Positions 44,610 to 54,023 of a stretch of 64,000 nucleotides of DNA are shown one piece after another (position 1 is the first letter of the stretch; every line of letters begins with the position of its first letter). Below the pieces are notes generated by a model. It was given only the letters and a program-made list of their open reading frames with translations, was not told the origin of the DNA and searched no databases. Origin of the DNA: Spirochaetes bacterium GWE1_32_154 (lineage in GTDB: Bacteria; Spirochaetota; GWE2-31-10); the NCBI GenBank assembly GCA_001829315.1, contig MIAY01000031.1, positions 1 through 64,000 of the forward strand, written 5' to 3'. Position numbers and translations under genes: made by a program.

Positions 44610-46010
44610 TTACCTGGATTTAAGTTTATTATTTAAAGTCTGTCTTGTAATACCAAGCAATACAGCAGCCAATGACTGGTTATTTCCGGTTTTCTGAAGG
44701 GCTTTTTCAATCATCACTTTTTCAACTTCCGATAACGATGGAAAATGGTATTCATCATGTATTGTAAAAACCGTCCCTGTTTTTGACTGTTCTACGGGTA
44801 TTTCTTTCATATAATTTTCATTCAGTTTTAGTTTAAAAGAATCCAGTGAAAGTATATTATTTTCATTAATACTCACAGCATCATGAATAATTGCCTCCAA
44901 CTCTCTTATATTCCCCGGAAAACCATAACATGAGAGTAACGTAATTAATTCTTTCGGATACCCGGGTATTTTTCTTCCCTGTAATAGTGCAGAATTACTT
45001 ACAAAATGTTCAACAAGAGCCCGAATATCTTCTTTTCTTTCACGTAATGGTGGTATAGAAATATGATGAGTACATAAACGATAATACAGGTCTTTTCTAA
45101 ATTCACCGTTGGATTGAGCTTCATTCAGATTTTTGTTTGTTGCAACAATAATTCTTACATTTGCCTGCATTGGTAGATCTGAACCCAATTGAAAATATTC
45201 ATTTGACTGTAAAAGACGTAAAAGCTTAACCTGGGACTGCATTGATAAATCACCGATTTCATCAAGAAAAAGTGTCCCGTTTTCAGCCTCTTTAATTAAT
45301 CCCGATCTGGAATTTTCCGCATTCGTAAATGCCCCTTTTTTATGACCGAAAAGCGTATCAGTAAACATTGCATCATCAAGACCTGCAATATTAACGGTAA
45401 TTAATTTTCCCTCTCTTTTACTCGCCTTATAAATTGCCTGTGCAAAAAGCTCTTTACCTACACCGGTTTCTCCGGTAATAAGAATTGGCTGACTTGAACA
45501 GGCTATTGATTCAATGTATTTAAAAAATGAAATCATTTTCTTATTTGTTGTTATAATTTCTGAAAAATATTCGGGATGCTTTAATTCTTCGGTAAGCATA
45601 TTATCTTTTAAGCTTTTATTTTCATTAAGTAACTCATTAATCTTTGTTATATAATGAATGGTTGCCAGTAATTTTTCTTTTTCAACCGGTTTAATCAAAA
45701 AGTCACTTGCACCATTTTTCATACAACGAACAGCTGTGTTTATATCGTTATTACTTGTTATAATAACAACCGGTATTTCAGGATGTGAATCGGCCAGTTC
45801 TTTCAGTAGCACTTCTCCGTTTTTAGCCGGCATATAAAGATCAAGAAGTATAAGACTTATTGTATTTTCGTCAAGAATTGAATGAATCTCCATCGGATTA
45901 TTACATGATAGTATTTTTTTATACCCTGCAGAACGCAGAACTAATGATAAACTGTCTGTTATCAGACAATCATCATCGACAATTAATATCATGCTATTCT
46001 TTTGATCCAC
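44610..46010 (-). CDS. NtrC-family sigma-54-dependent response regulator
   Basis: About 466 residues. Start taken as GTG at 46010, with GAGGAGG six bases upstream; it overlaps the upstream kinase gene by 17 bp. Receiver (about 5-125, VDDDCLI, phospho-Asp in LILLDLYMPAKNG), AAA+ sigma-54 activator domain (about 145-380; Walker A GETGVGKELFAQ, the loop reading GAFTNA, FLDEIGDLS Walker B), and a Fis-type HTH at the end (NQSLAAVLLGITRQTLNNKL). The sigma-54 contact loop is GAFTNA rather than GAFTGA, a variant also seen in other activators. It is the output partner of the PAS kinase. Confidence 0.94.
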   Translation of the reverse strand: MDQKNSMILIVDDDCLITDSLSLVLRSAGYKKILSCNNPMEIHSILDENTISLILLDLYMPAKNGEVLLKELADSHPEIPVVIITSNNDINTAVRCMKNGASDFLIKPVEKEKLLATIHYITKINELLNENKSLKDNMLTEELKHPEYFSEIITTNKKMISFFKYIESIACSSQPILITGETGVGKELFAQAIYKASKREGKLITVNIAGLDDAMFTDTLFGHKKGAFTNAENSRSGLIKEAENGTLFLDEIGDLSMQSQVKLLRLLQSNEYFQLGSDLPMQANVRIIVATNKNLNEAQSNGEFRKDLYYRLCTHHISIPPLRERKEDIRALVEHFVSNSALLQGRKIPGYPKELITLLSCYGFPGNIRELEAIIHDAVSINENNILSLDSFKLKLNENYMKEIPVEQSKTGTVFTIHDEYHFPSLSEVEKVMIEKALQKTGNNQSLAAVLLGITRQTLNNKLKSR

Positions 46011-48105
46011 GATTAACCTCCTCACAATGTAAAGGAAAACTTACCGTAACAGTAGTTCCTTCACCCAAAACCGATTTATACTCAAGTGTACCTTTATACG
46101 TCTGAATAATATTTCTTGAAACATAAATACCCAATCCGGAACCGCCGGTATTTTTCTTTGTTGTATTAAATGGAATAGTCAGTTTCTTTAATGCACTTTC
46201 ATCCATTCCACACCCGTTATCCTGAATTCGAACAAAAATTGAACCGTTTTCATTATATCCTGTAGATATACAAATTGTACCTGATTCGTCTGAAAGAGCC
46301 TGATATGCATTTTGTATAAGATTAATAAGAACCTGTTCTATTCTCTTAAAATTACAATTTATCAATAATTTTGAATCAGATAAACGAAGATCAATTATTT
46401 CAGTATACGATTTCACTATCGAAGATAGAAGTTCAATTGATGACAAAACAATCATATTTAAATCGGAATACTCATTACACGCAAATTGATCGTTTCTAAT
46501 ATATAACTTTAATTCATCAATAATATGTTTTATATTATACGAACTTTTTAATATATTACCATACATACCTTCAATACTTTCTTTTACTTCATTATAACTC
46601 AAACCTGCTATATAAAAATCACCATTATTTACATAATATTCTTCAAGTATCGGGCGAACATTGCCCCATATTTCTGATAGAATTTCAATATTCGTCATGA
46701 TATATTGATTGGGATTATTAATTTCATGTGCAATCCCCGATGCAAGAAGCCCGATAGAACTCATTTTATCAATTTGGATTAAATTCTCTTCCATTAGCTT
46801 ATTTTTTTCATCATTAAGTTTTTTTTCAGTAATGTCATTACAAACATACATAAAGCCGATCACTTTGTCATTATGAATAACATTACTTACTGTCATTAAT
46901 ACATTAATTGTATTGCCTGACAGTGTAATCTGTCTGACATCACCTTTCCATATATTGTCTTTTGAAATACTCAATTCAATATCAGGAAATAAATTTTTCT
47001 TAAATCCATGACTATCAGAAAACAATTTAAATATTTCAGTTCCAATAATTTCAACAGCTTTCCATCCGTATATTTTTTCAGCGGCTTTATTCCAGCTTTT
47101 TATAGTGTGCTGACAATCGGTAGATATAACTGCATCCGATATATTTTCAAGAACTAAAGCGGTATAAATAAGTTTTTCTTCAAATTCTTTATTTTGAGTA
47201 ATATCCTTAATTAATCCATCATACCCTGACATTAGTCCATTTAAGTCATACCGTATAACTATTGTATTCAAAATCCACTTTAAACTTCCATTTTTATGAT
47301 AATTTCTATGCTCAAGTGGTTCTGTTTTTATTCCCTTCTGAGCATTTTCTGCCATTTGTTTTACAGTATCCCGATCATTTTCATGAACCATATTGATCCA
47401 TAAATACGTATCAATAGAAATTTCTTCTTTTGTATACCCTGTAATTATATAACACTGGTCGGTATGTATCGTTTGTATTGTTTTTCCATTTTCAACCTTA
47501 ACACTATACATATAATCTGTAATCTCGTTAGTAATATTTTGAAACCGTTTATTTGATTCTTTAATACGGTTAAGTGTAGTTTTGTATTCATTTTCCCGTG
47601 CTATTTTTTTTTCCAACTCTTTTCTTTTTGTAATATCACGTGATACTCCAAATAATGCCACTAATTTATGAGAAGAATCAAGGATAAATGATGTTGATAT
47701 TTCAACCCATTTATATGACCCGTCTTTGCATAACTGTTCTATTTCGTCGAATTTAGTCTTTTGCGTTTCATCGCCAGCAAAAAAGCTAATAATTCGTTCA
47801 TTGATAGTTTCAGTAATCGATGAATAATAACTGGGGGAAATTGTTTCAAATAATGACTGATTCATTGCCTCTTCAACAGTATAGCCGGTCAAATATCGAA
47901 CGGATGGAGTGATAAAAGTGAATTTCAATGTTTTTGAATCAATAATCCAAAAAACATCACGGGTGTTTTCTGTAATTATATTAAATTTATCTAAAATATC
48001 TCTGTATTGATCAAAACCATCAAAACCATGTTCACTTTGATACGCTTTAACAATAAAATTTAAATCTTTGTGAATATGAATTGTATTTTGTTCGTCATAT
48101 TTCAT
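45994..48105 (-). CDS. Soluble PAS-domain sensor histidine kinase
   Basis: A 703-residue cytosolic kinase with no TM segment. Three PAS modules: about 30-155 (RDVFWIIDSKTLKF, then YKWVEISTSFILD with a PAC end), 190-310 and 315-430 (SWNKAAEKIYGW). Then a HisKA-like helix with His in LASGIAHEINNPNQ and HATPase (VLINLIQNAYQAL, DNGCGMD, GGSGLGIYVS). PAS modules suggest an internal redox, oxygen or small-molecule signal. GGGTG precedes the ATG. Its end overlaps the NtrC-type regulator, a cognate pair. Confidence 0.93.
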   Translation of the reverse strand: MKYDEQNTIHIHKDLNFIVKAYQSEHGFDGFDQYRDILDKFNIITENTRDVFWIIDSKTLKFTFITPSVRYLTGYTVEEAMNQSLFETISPSYYSSITETINERIISFFAGDETQKTKFDEIEQLCKDGSYKWVEISTSFILDSSHKLVALFGVSRDITKRKELEKKIARENEYKTTLNRIKESNKRFQNITNEITDYMYSVKVENGKTIQTIHTDQCYIITGYTKEEISIDTYLWINMVHENDRDTVKQMAENAQKGIKTEPLEHRNYHKNGSLKWILNTIVIRYDLNGLMSGYDGLIKDITQNKEFEEKLIYTALVLENISDAVISTDCQHTIKSWNKAAEKIYGWKAVEIIGTEIFKLFSDSHGFKKNLFPDIELSISKDNIWKGDVRQITLSGNTINVLMTVSNVIHNDKVIGFMYVCNDITEKKLNDEKNKLMEENLIQIDKMSSIGLLASGIAHEINNPNQYIMTNIEILSEIWGNVRPILEEYYVNNGDFYIAGLSYNEVKESIEGMYGNILKSSYNIKHIIDELKLYIRNDQFACNEYSDLNMIVLSSIELLSSIVKSYTEIIDLRLSDSKLLINCNFKRIEQVLINLIQNAYQALSDESGTICISTGYNENGSIFVRIQDNGCGMDESALKKLTIPFNTTKKNTGGSGLGIYVSRNIIQTYKGTLEYKSVLGEGTTVTVSFPLHCEEVNRGSKE

Positions 48106-48189
48106 ACATTAACACCCTATTTTACACCAAATTATAAATAGGAAATCAAAAAAAGTCAATAGAGCCTCAATAATATTTTAAATATTACA

Positions 48190-48308
48190 GAGGTTCTTGC
48201 AAAAATCATGAGTACATTATTTTTGCTTCCGCCATATGCGATATAATCGCATTATAGGTAGCTTCATGCAAAAATTCGAGATAAATAAGGGATTTTTGCA
48301 AGAAGCTC
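48190..48308. mobile_element. Palindromic MITE-like element, copy 4
   Basis: A 119-bp element from GAGGTTCTTGCAAAAATCATG to ATTTTTGCAAGAAGCTC. Centre: TTCCGCC then the perfect hairpin ATGCGAT-ATA-ATCGCAT. Same orientation and order as the copy at 4116. Flanks TACA and TATT agree at only two of four positions, so its target duplication has decayed or is absent. The right end lies two bases from the stop codon of the following minus-strand gene. Confidence 0.7.
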
Positions 48309-48310
48309 TA

Positions 48311-49720
48311 TTATTTAGAATATGTAGTAAACATTAGTGACGTTTCTGCATTTTTAATGACTTTAGTTTCTTTGGGCTTTAATCCCCTTGTATTAACCAG
48401 AATTTTTTCAGGCGTTCCGCCATTAATGACATAATACCCTGATTCACTATCAAATATGGCATCAGGAATGCTGTCAATTAAATCTTTCGTCGATGCAATT
48501 GCCTGAAGTGATTCAACACCAAATGGTGAGGACACCTGAAATTTTCCTAAACTGATCCATTTATTGACATCATCATCATTAACAAAAACAATAAATTTAC
48601 GATTGTTTTTTGCCTCATTAAGTTCAAGTAAATATGAAAATTCTTTGGCATTATGCAAAACATATCCTGCAAAATATATAAAACCAGACCGGTTTACCTT
48701 CGCAAGTAATTCAATTTCTTCGCCTTCAATAAATAAAAGATTTGTTTTCCCTTTGTTTGTTGTCAGTTCAATTTTCATATCAGAAGATGACACTGCATTA
48801 TTTAATAACGATGACATTGCTACATGTTCAGGTTTATATGCTACATTAATATACGATGCAGGAAGAAAACGGGTGATCCTGCTTTTAATTATATTATTTT
48901 CTTTATCGAATAACTGTGAAACCATGTGTATTCCATCATTCAAAATATCATAATTACTTCTTAAATAATATTTTGCATCTGAATACAATTGATGGTCTGA
49001 CATTTTCAAAGATAGGTAATCATTTAACATTTTACTGAATTGCGTTACTTCATTGGAATTCGCAGGCGTTGCAGGATAAATAAAAACACCTTTATATTCT
49101 TTAAAATCCTCTGCTATCAACAAAGCACCTTTTTCAATTGAATCACAATTATTCTGATACCCGCTAATCATTGTTAAGACATCTGATTTTGTGAGGCTCA
49201 TATCAGGAATTTCGGAAATAGCAAGATATACCGAAACCAGACGGTATTTTTGATATGAAGTGACTAAAGTCATCAGTTCATTGAGTAACTTCAATTTAAT
49301 ATCATTTGTAGATTTTTCTATATTTTTAAGTAGACTTTCAACTTCGACCCCGATTTCTTTTAATTTCTCTTTATATAGAACAATTGACTTGTCCGTATCA
49401 AATGATGCTTTTGCTGAAAAAGGATATTCTTTTGTTTTATTCTTCGTAATTTGAAATGTAGCACCCATAATTGGTAAATCTGTTTTTACATTCACATCAC
49501 TTTTAACATATTCTGAATACGTATTTTTTGTATCATGATTAACTTGTTCTGCGACACGACTGATTTCTGTTTTTACATTCGACTCGATTAATCCGGCAAG
49601 ATCTTTTAATGCGTTCGCTTTTGCCTCATCCTGAGTAACTCCGAAACCAATACCTTCTAGTTGTATGGAATACATAGCTAATGTTACTACTAACAAAAGC
49701 ATAACAAATGTATACTTCAT
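48311..49720 (-). CDS. Exported LPP20/DUF4384-like periplasmic protein
   Basis: About 469 residues from the ATG at 49720 (AAGGAG upstream; the frame to 49771 is discarded). Signal peptide MKYTFVMLLLVVTLAMYS, then an LPP20-like alpha/beta region (GFGVTQDEAKANALKDLAGLIES, KTEYPFSAKASFDTDKS), a helical stretch, and a DUF4384-like beta part (RSGFIYFAGYVLHNAKEFSYLL). These domains are common in spirochaete envelope proteins. The C-terminus and stop abut the repeat element at 48190. Function unknown. Confidence 0.7.
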   Translation of the reverse strand: MKYTFVMLLLVVTLAMYSIQLEGIGFGVTQDEAKANALKDLAGLIESNVKTEISRVAEQVNHDTKNTYSEYVKSDVNVKTDLPIMGATFQITKNKTKEYPFSAKASFDTDKSIVLYKEKLKEIGVEVESLLKNIEKSTNDIKLKLLNELMTLVTSYQKYRLVSVYLAISEIPDMSLTKSDVLTMISGYQNNCDSIEKGALLIAEDFKEYKGVFIYPATPANSNEVTQFSKMLNDYLSLKMSDHQLYSDAKYYLRSNYDILNDGIHMVSQLFDKENNIIKSRITRFLPASYINVAYKPEHVAMSSLLNNAVSSSDMKIELTTNKGKTNLLFIEGEEIELLAKVNRSGFIYFAGYVLHNAKEFSYLLELNEAKNNRKFIVFVNDDDVNKWISLGKFQVSSPFGVESLQAIASTKDLIDSIPDAIFDSESGYYVINGGTPEKILVNTRGLKPKETKVIKNAETSLMFTTYSK

Positions 49721-49793
49721 ATTTTCTCCTTGCTGATATTGTACACTATTTGATCTCAAAAAGAAACTCAATGTAATTTATTTTCATTCATTT

Positions 49794-49804
49794 GCAAGAG
49801 CCTC
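49794..49804. repeat. Isolated end sequence of the palindromic repeat
   Basis: GCAAGAGCCTC is identical to the right end of the 18171-18328 element but stands alone just upstream of the second aminotransferase gene; no left arm is visible within 200 bp. Confidence 0.35.
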
Positions 49805-49875
49805 TTTACTTTATTAATCAATTTGATTATAAAAGATTATAGAGTTTTATTTTGTTATCATAAAGGAGAAAACCT

Positions 49876-51180
49876 TTGAGAAGAGATATCGTCCCTGCAG
49901 GTGCAGATTCACTTTCTTATGAAATAAGAGAAATTGTTGTAATCGCTGAAATTCTTGAGAAAATGGGGTTACCATTAATTCACGAGAATATCGGGGATCC
50001 TGTCGCCAAGGGTGAAAAAATAGAACAATGGATTCGTGATGAAATAAAAAAACTTCTTGATTTAGAAATATCCTGGGCATATTGCAATACTCAGGGAATA
50101 CCTAAAACAAGAGAATTTCTTGCAGAAAGAACCAATAAAATCGGCGGTATTCAAATAACAAAAGATGATATATACTTTTTCAATGGTTTAGGTGATGCTG
50201 TTGCAAAAATATTCGGTTTTCTAAAAAGAGAAGCCCGTGTAATCGGGCCGACTCCCGCATATTCAACTCATTCATCAGCAGAGGCAGCACATTCGGGGTA
50301 TGAACATCTTACCTATAAACTTGACCCTGACAACAACTGGGAACCGGATGTTGAAGAAATATACAATAAAGCAAAATATAACGACAGTATAGCCGGCATT
50401 CTGGCAATAAATCCTCATAATCCTACAGGTTCTACAATTTCCCGCGACCGTTTAAAAAGAATTTGCGAAATTGCCGAAGAACTTGATTTATTTGTTATTT
50501 GTGATGAAATCTACTCGGAACTTGTTTATTCATCAGGAGAAACAACACGATTAGCAGAAGTAATCGGTAATGCCTGCGGGATCAGTTTACGGGGAATCAG
50601 CAAAGAAATACCTTGGCCCGGTTCACGATGTGGCTGGATGGAAGTGTATAACAAAGATAAAGATCCTCAATTTGCAAAGTATATTGAAACTATTTTAAAA
50701 GCAAAACGACTTGAAGTGTGTTCAACAACACTACCCCAAATGTCCATTCCCTATATTCTTGGTAATGAAAAATATCCGGCACATCTTAAAAAGCGAACTG
50801 CACGGTATGAAAAAAGAGCTAAAGAAGCCAAAGCAATTTTTGACAACACTCCGGGTATTAAATTTATTGAACCTAAGGGTGCTTTTTATATGGCAATTCT
50901 TTTTGAAGACAATATGATTAATGCTACAAAAACCTTAGCAATTGATAATCCTGAAGTCAAAGCTAAAATAGAATCATTGTGTAATGGTAAGTCAATCGCT
51001 GATGATAAACGGTTTGTCTATTATCTTCTTGGTTCAACAGGTATAATTACCGTTCCTCTGACCAGTTTTTATTCAAAGATTAATGGTATCAGGTTAACGC
51101 TTTTAGAAGAAAACGATGAAAAACGACTTGAGGTATTTACCACCATCAGAAACAAAATGATTGAATATATACAGTCTTAA
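49876..51180 (+). CDS. PLP-dependent class I/II aminotransferase
   Basis: A 434-residue aminotransferase of a longer subtype common in spirochaetes and some anaerobes. Start codon is TTG with AAAGGAG eight bases upstream; RRDIVPAGADSLSYEIREIV begins the product. PLP residues: NPHNPTGS, the Asp in VICDEIYSEL, and Lys in GISKEIPWPGSRCGW; the IPWPGSR context replaces the usual SxxGWRLG. Substrate unknown. It stands at the head of the 49.9-53.4 kb plus-strand run. Confidence 0.9.
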   Translation: MRRDIVPAGADSLSYEIREIVVIAEILEKMGLPLIHENIGDPVAKGEKIEQWIRDEIKKLLDLEISWAYCNTQGIPKTREFLAERTNKIGGIQITKDDIYFFNGLGDAVAKIFGFLKREARVIGPTPAYSTHSSAEAAHSGYEHLTYKLDPDNNWEPDVEEIYNKAKYNDSIAGILAINPHNPTGSTISRDRLKRICEIAEELDLFVICDEIYSELVYSSGETTRLAEVIGNACGISLRGISKEIPWPGSRCGWMEVYNKDKDPQFAKYIETILKAKRLEVCSTTLPQMSIPYILGNEKYPAHLKKRTARYEKRAKEAKAIFDNTPGIKFIEPKGAFYMAILFEDNMINATKTLAIDNPEVKAKIESLCNGKSIADDKRFVYYLLGSTGIITVPLTSFYSKINGIRLTLLEENDEKRLEVFTTIRNKMIEYIQS

Positions 51181-51213
51181 TTAAAAATATTCGATTATAA
51201 ATAGGAGTTTAGT

Positions 51214-51684
51214 ATGAACATTTCAGGTCTCACTATGTTATTATTATTTATTTTTATGCTTTTTAATTGTTTGATTTTACTATTAACCAATCATGAAAAG
51301 AAAATACGAATTAGAGTTATGCTGACAATTGATTTTTCACTCCTGTACATTCTATTTATTTTCATTATTGTTTCATTTATAAGTTTAAAAAAAGTTGAAT
51401 ATATCAATCTCTATATAGCAGCCGGCATTTTTACATTTTTGTATGATGTCATATTATTTAACCTCGTTAAAATAATGTTTGTTCAGGGGTATATCAAAAC
51501 TGATGATACTTTCAATAATGCAATTGCCGAAGCAATGATTCATTTATCCAATGGAGATAAAAAATCAGCACTAAGCTGCATAAAGCATGTAAGTGATAAA
51601 AACCCCGGCTCTGTTATACTTGTTTCAATAAAAAATATGATCGATACTTATACGATTCCTGAAAAAAAAACCGATGAAAAATGA
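51214..51684 (+). CDS. Small integral membrane protein of unknown function
   Basis: A 156-residue protein with three hydrophobic helices (about 3-24, 36-56 and 64-85) and a soluble C-terminal tail of about 60 residues (FNNAIAEAMIHLSNGDKKSAL). TAGGAG precedes the ATG. Its last 11 bases overlap the YgiQ-type gene, so the two are co-translated. Not recognised. Confidence 0.75.
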   Translation: MNISGLTMLLLFIFMLFNCLILLLTNHEKKIRIRVMLTIDFSLLYILFIFIIVSFISLKKVEYINLYIAAGIFTFLYDVILFNLVKIMFVQGYIKTDDTFNNAIAEAMIHLSNGDKKSALSCIKHVSDKNPGSVILVSIKNMIDTYTIPEKKTDEK

Positions 51685-53380
51685 AAATATTTTCTTTCTC
51701 AGTCACTCAAGTGAAAAACAGGTTGATATACTTCTCGTAACCGGAGATGCCTACATTGACCATCCGTCTTTTGGGATTGCTATTATATCAAGAGTTCTTG
51801 AGAATGCGGGATATTCCGTTTGCATTGTAAGTCAGCCTGATTATAAAAACCGGGCATTTCTTGATTCATTACCTGATGTGAGATTATTTATTGGGGTTTC
51901 AGCAGGCAATCTTGACAGCGTTGTTTCAAATTACACGAGTAATAGAAATAGACGGAAAGAAGATGATTATTCCATAGATGGTTGCATGATTTTTCCTGAG
52001 GGGCATTTAAAAAGACCCGATAGAGCATCAATCACATATGTGTCTTATTTAAAACAACGTTATAAACACATTCCAATTGTTCTGGGCGGTATTGAGGCTT
52101 CATTAAGACGGTTTGCACATTACGATTTCGTGCAGGATAAAATACGCCAGTCGATACTATTAGACACGAAAGCTGATTGTCTTGTCTACGGGATGGGTGA
52201 AAAAGCGGTTGTTGACATTGCAAAGCGATTAGACGGCAAAAACGATCTTTTTGGAATACCCGGAACAGCAATAGCATTTGACTCAAATAAATTATCAGTT
52301 ATTACTAACAATCAACCATATACCGCTTTGCCTTCGTATGAAGAAATACTCTCTGAGCCATACAATCTAATCAAAGCCACAATGATTATTGAAGAGAATA
52401 TGACCGGATTGTCCAGTGAAAACCTTATTCAATTTTCAGGAAATAAAGCAGTACTGACATTCAGTCCGCAAAAGACAGTAACACAAAATGAAATTGATGA
52501 GATATACAACTTACCATACAGAAGAGATTTCCCTGCTTATTGTGAGTCAATACCCGCTTACCGAATGATTAAAGATTCCATAACATCCCATAGAGGGTGC
52601 TACGGAAGATGCAGTTTTTGCGCCATTGCATCACATCAGGGGCCTTTTATCAGTTCCCGAAGTGAATCATCAATTATTCAGGAGGCTTTATCTATATCTG
52701 AAAAAAGTTCGTTTAAAGGTACAATTTCTGATATCGGGGGCCCGACTGCAAATATGTATGGTTCATACTGTTCTATTGGCGGTTGCAAAAAAGCAAACTG
52801 CCTCTACCCCGGGATTTGTAAAAATCTTGTTATACGACAGGATATTTTTGCTGAAGTGATACAAAAAGTAAAAAACACAAAGGGGATAAAACACATTTTT
52901 ATTAATTCCGGGCTTCGATATGACATTATGCTTACCGATGAAATATCAAGTGAATATATTATTGTCAATCATACATCAGGGTTATTAAAAGTTGCACCTG
53001 AACATACAAATAACGCAATTTTACAACTAATGAGAAAGCCGTCGTTTACCGTATTTGAACGATTTATTCAATTATTTAATAGAATTAAAAAGAAAAACAA
53101 TTTGAACTATTATATTCTTCCTTATATAATTCTTTCTCATCCGGGAAGTGACAATAACAGTGCAGAAGAACTTGGTAAAACACTGATTAAACATTCTATA
53201 GCAACAAAACAATATCAGGATTTCACGCCGACACCGGGAACTGTTTCAACGGCAATGTATTATGCCGGAAAAAATGTTGATAACCAGCCCATTCATATAC
53301 CAAAACATTCATCTCTCAATAACCCCCAGCGAAATATTGTTGAACGGTTGTTAAAAAGCAATCATGGAAAAAACCGTTAA
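51674..53380 (+). CDS. YgiQ-family radical SAM protein
   Basis: A 568-residue YgiQ-like radical SAM enzyme (UPF0313). N-terminal DILLVTGDAYIDHPSFG, middle PIVLGGIEASLRRFAHYD, cluster motif in RGCYGRCSFCAIASHQG (Cys-x3-Cys-x2-Cys), then SDIGGPTANMYG, CKKANCLYPGICKNL and FTPTPGTVSTAMYY are conserved in the family. The reaction is unknown to me. It overlaps the small membrane protein gene by 11 bp. Its stop overlaps the shikimate kinase stop on the other strand. Confidence 0.93.
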   Translation: MKNENIFFLSHSSEKQVDILLVTGDAYIDHPSFGIAIISRVLENAGYSVCIVSQPDYKNRAFLDSLPDVRLFIGVSAGNLDSVVSNYTSNRNRRKEDDYSIDGCMIFPEGHLKRPDRASITYVSYLKQRYKHIPIVLGGIEASLRRFAHYDFVQDKIRQSILLDTKADCLVYGMGEKAVVDIAKRLDGKNDLFGIPGTAIAFDSNKLSVITNNQPYTALPSYEEILSEPYNLIKATMIIEENMTGLSSENLIQFSGNKAVLTFSPQKTVTQNEIDEIYNLPYRRDFPAYCESIPAYRMIKDSITSHRGCYGRCSFCAIASHQGPFISSRSESSIIQEALSISEKSSFKGTISDIGGPTANMYGSYCSIGGCKKANCLYPGICKNLVIRQDIFAEVIQKVKNTKGIKHIFINSGLRYDIMLTDEISSEYIIVNHTSGLLKVAPEHTNNAILQLMRKPSFTVFERFIQLFNRIKKKNNLNYYILPYIILSHPGSDNNSAEELGKTLIKHSIATKQYQDFTPTPGTVSTAMYYAGKNVDNQPIHIPKHSSLNNPQRNIVERLLKSNHGKNR

Positions 53381-53868
53381 ATTCGCAAGGTAATTTCTTT
53401 GACTATCGCTTCAAGATCAAGACCGGAACACTCAACAGTTATTTCAGCAAATTGTTTATAAAGTGGCAGTCTTTCATTATACAAATCAAGAAGGCTAAAA
53501 CCATCTTCGATCACAATGCCTCTTGTTGAAATATTTTTAATCCGTTTGTTAACTTCCTCGAAATCCAACTGTAAATAAACAACCGTTCCATCTTCTTTTA
53601 AATGTTTCATTCCGTTTGCGGAATAAACAGCACTACCACCTGTTGCAATTACAGAGTCTTTTACTGAAATAGTTGATAAAATAGTATTCTCGATTTTCTT
53701 AAATGCAACTAATCCGTTTTTATTCAAAATATCTTGTAAAACAGCACCATGAATCTGCTGAATAACTAAATCAGTATCAAGGAAATTCAGTCCGAGAGTT
53801 TTTGCAAGCACAACACCGATTGTGCTTTTTCCGGCCCCCGGCATTCCGATTAAAATAATATTTTTCAT
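53377..53868 (-). CDS. aroK: Shikimate kinase
   Basis: A 163-residue shikimate kinase, fifth step of chorismate synthesis (ATP-dependent 3-phosphorylation of shikimate). Walker A GMPGAGKST, FLDTDLVIQ with substrate Asp, ATGGSAVY (the GGGxV loop), and a lid region containing STRGI. The lid Arg (NISTRGIVIEDG) is present. ATG at 53868 follows GGGGTGATC. Isolated from other aro genes here. Confidence 0.92.
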   Translation of the reverse strand: MKNIILIGMPGAGKSTIGVVLAKTLGLNFLDTDLVIQQIHGAVLQDILNKNGLVAFKKIENTILSTISVKDSVIATGGSAVYSANGMKHLKEDGTVVYLQLDFEEVNKRIKNISTRGIVIEDGFSLLDLYNERLPLYKQFAEITVECSGLDLEAIVKEITLRI

Positions 53869-53943
53869 GTGATCACCCCAAATCATAGTATATTAAATAC
53901 CTGTATTTATATCAAGTAAAAAAAACCTATTATTCTATCGTTC

Positions 53944-53968
53944 GAAAGTTATAATATAAGAAACTTTC
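53944..53968 (-). terminator. Weak hairpin after the 54-kb hypothetical gene
   Basis: GAAAGTT (53944-53950) and AACTTTC (53962-53968) form a 7-bp stem with an 11-nt loop; on the minus strand a run of eight T follows about 20 bases later. Possible terminator of the gene ending at 54024. Confidence 0.3.
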
Positions 53969-54023
53969 CTTTACTAATATTTCTTTTGAAAAAAGTTAAC
54001 ACGAATACATGTTTATTAGAGTT

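Noticed and set aside
48311-48313. Frameshift or truncation of the LPP20-like gene by the adjacent repeat element
   Set aside because: The stop codon follows a normal-looking end and the element begins after it; no residues appear to be lost.
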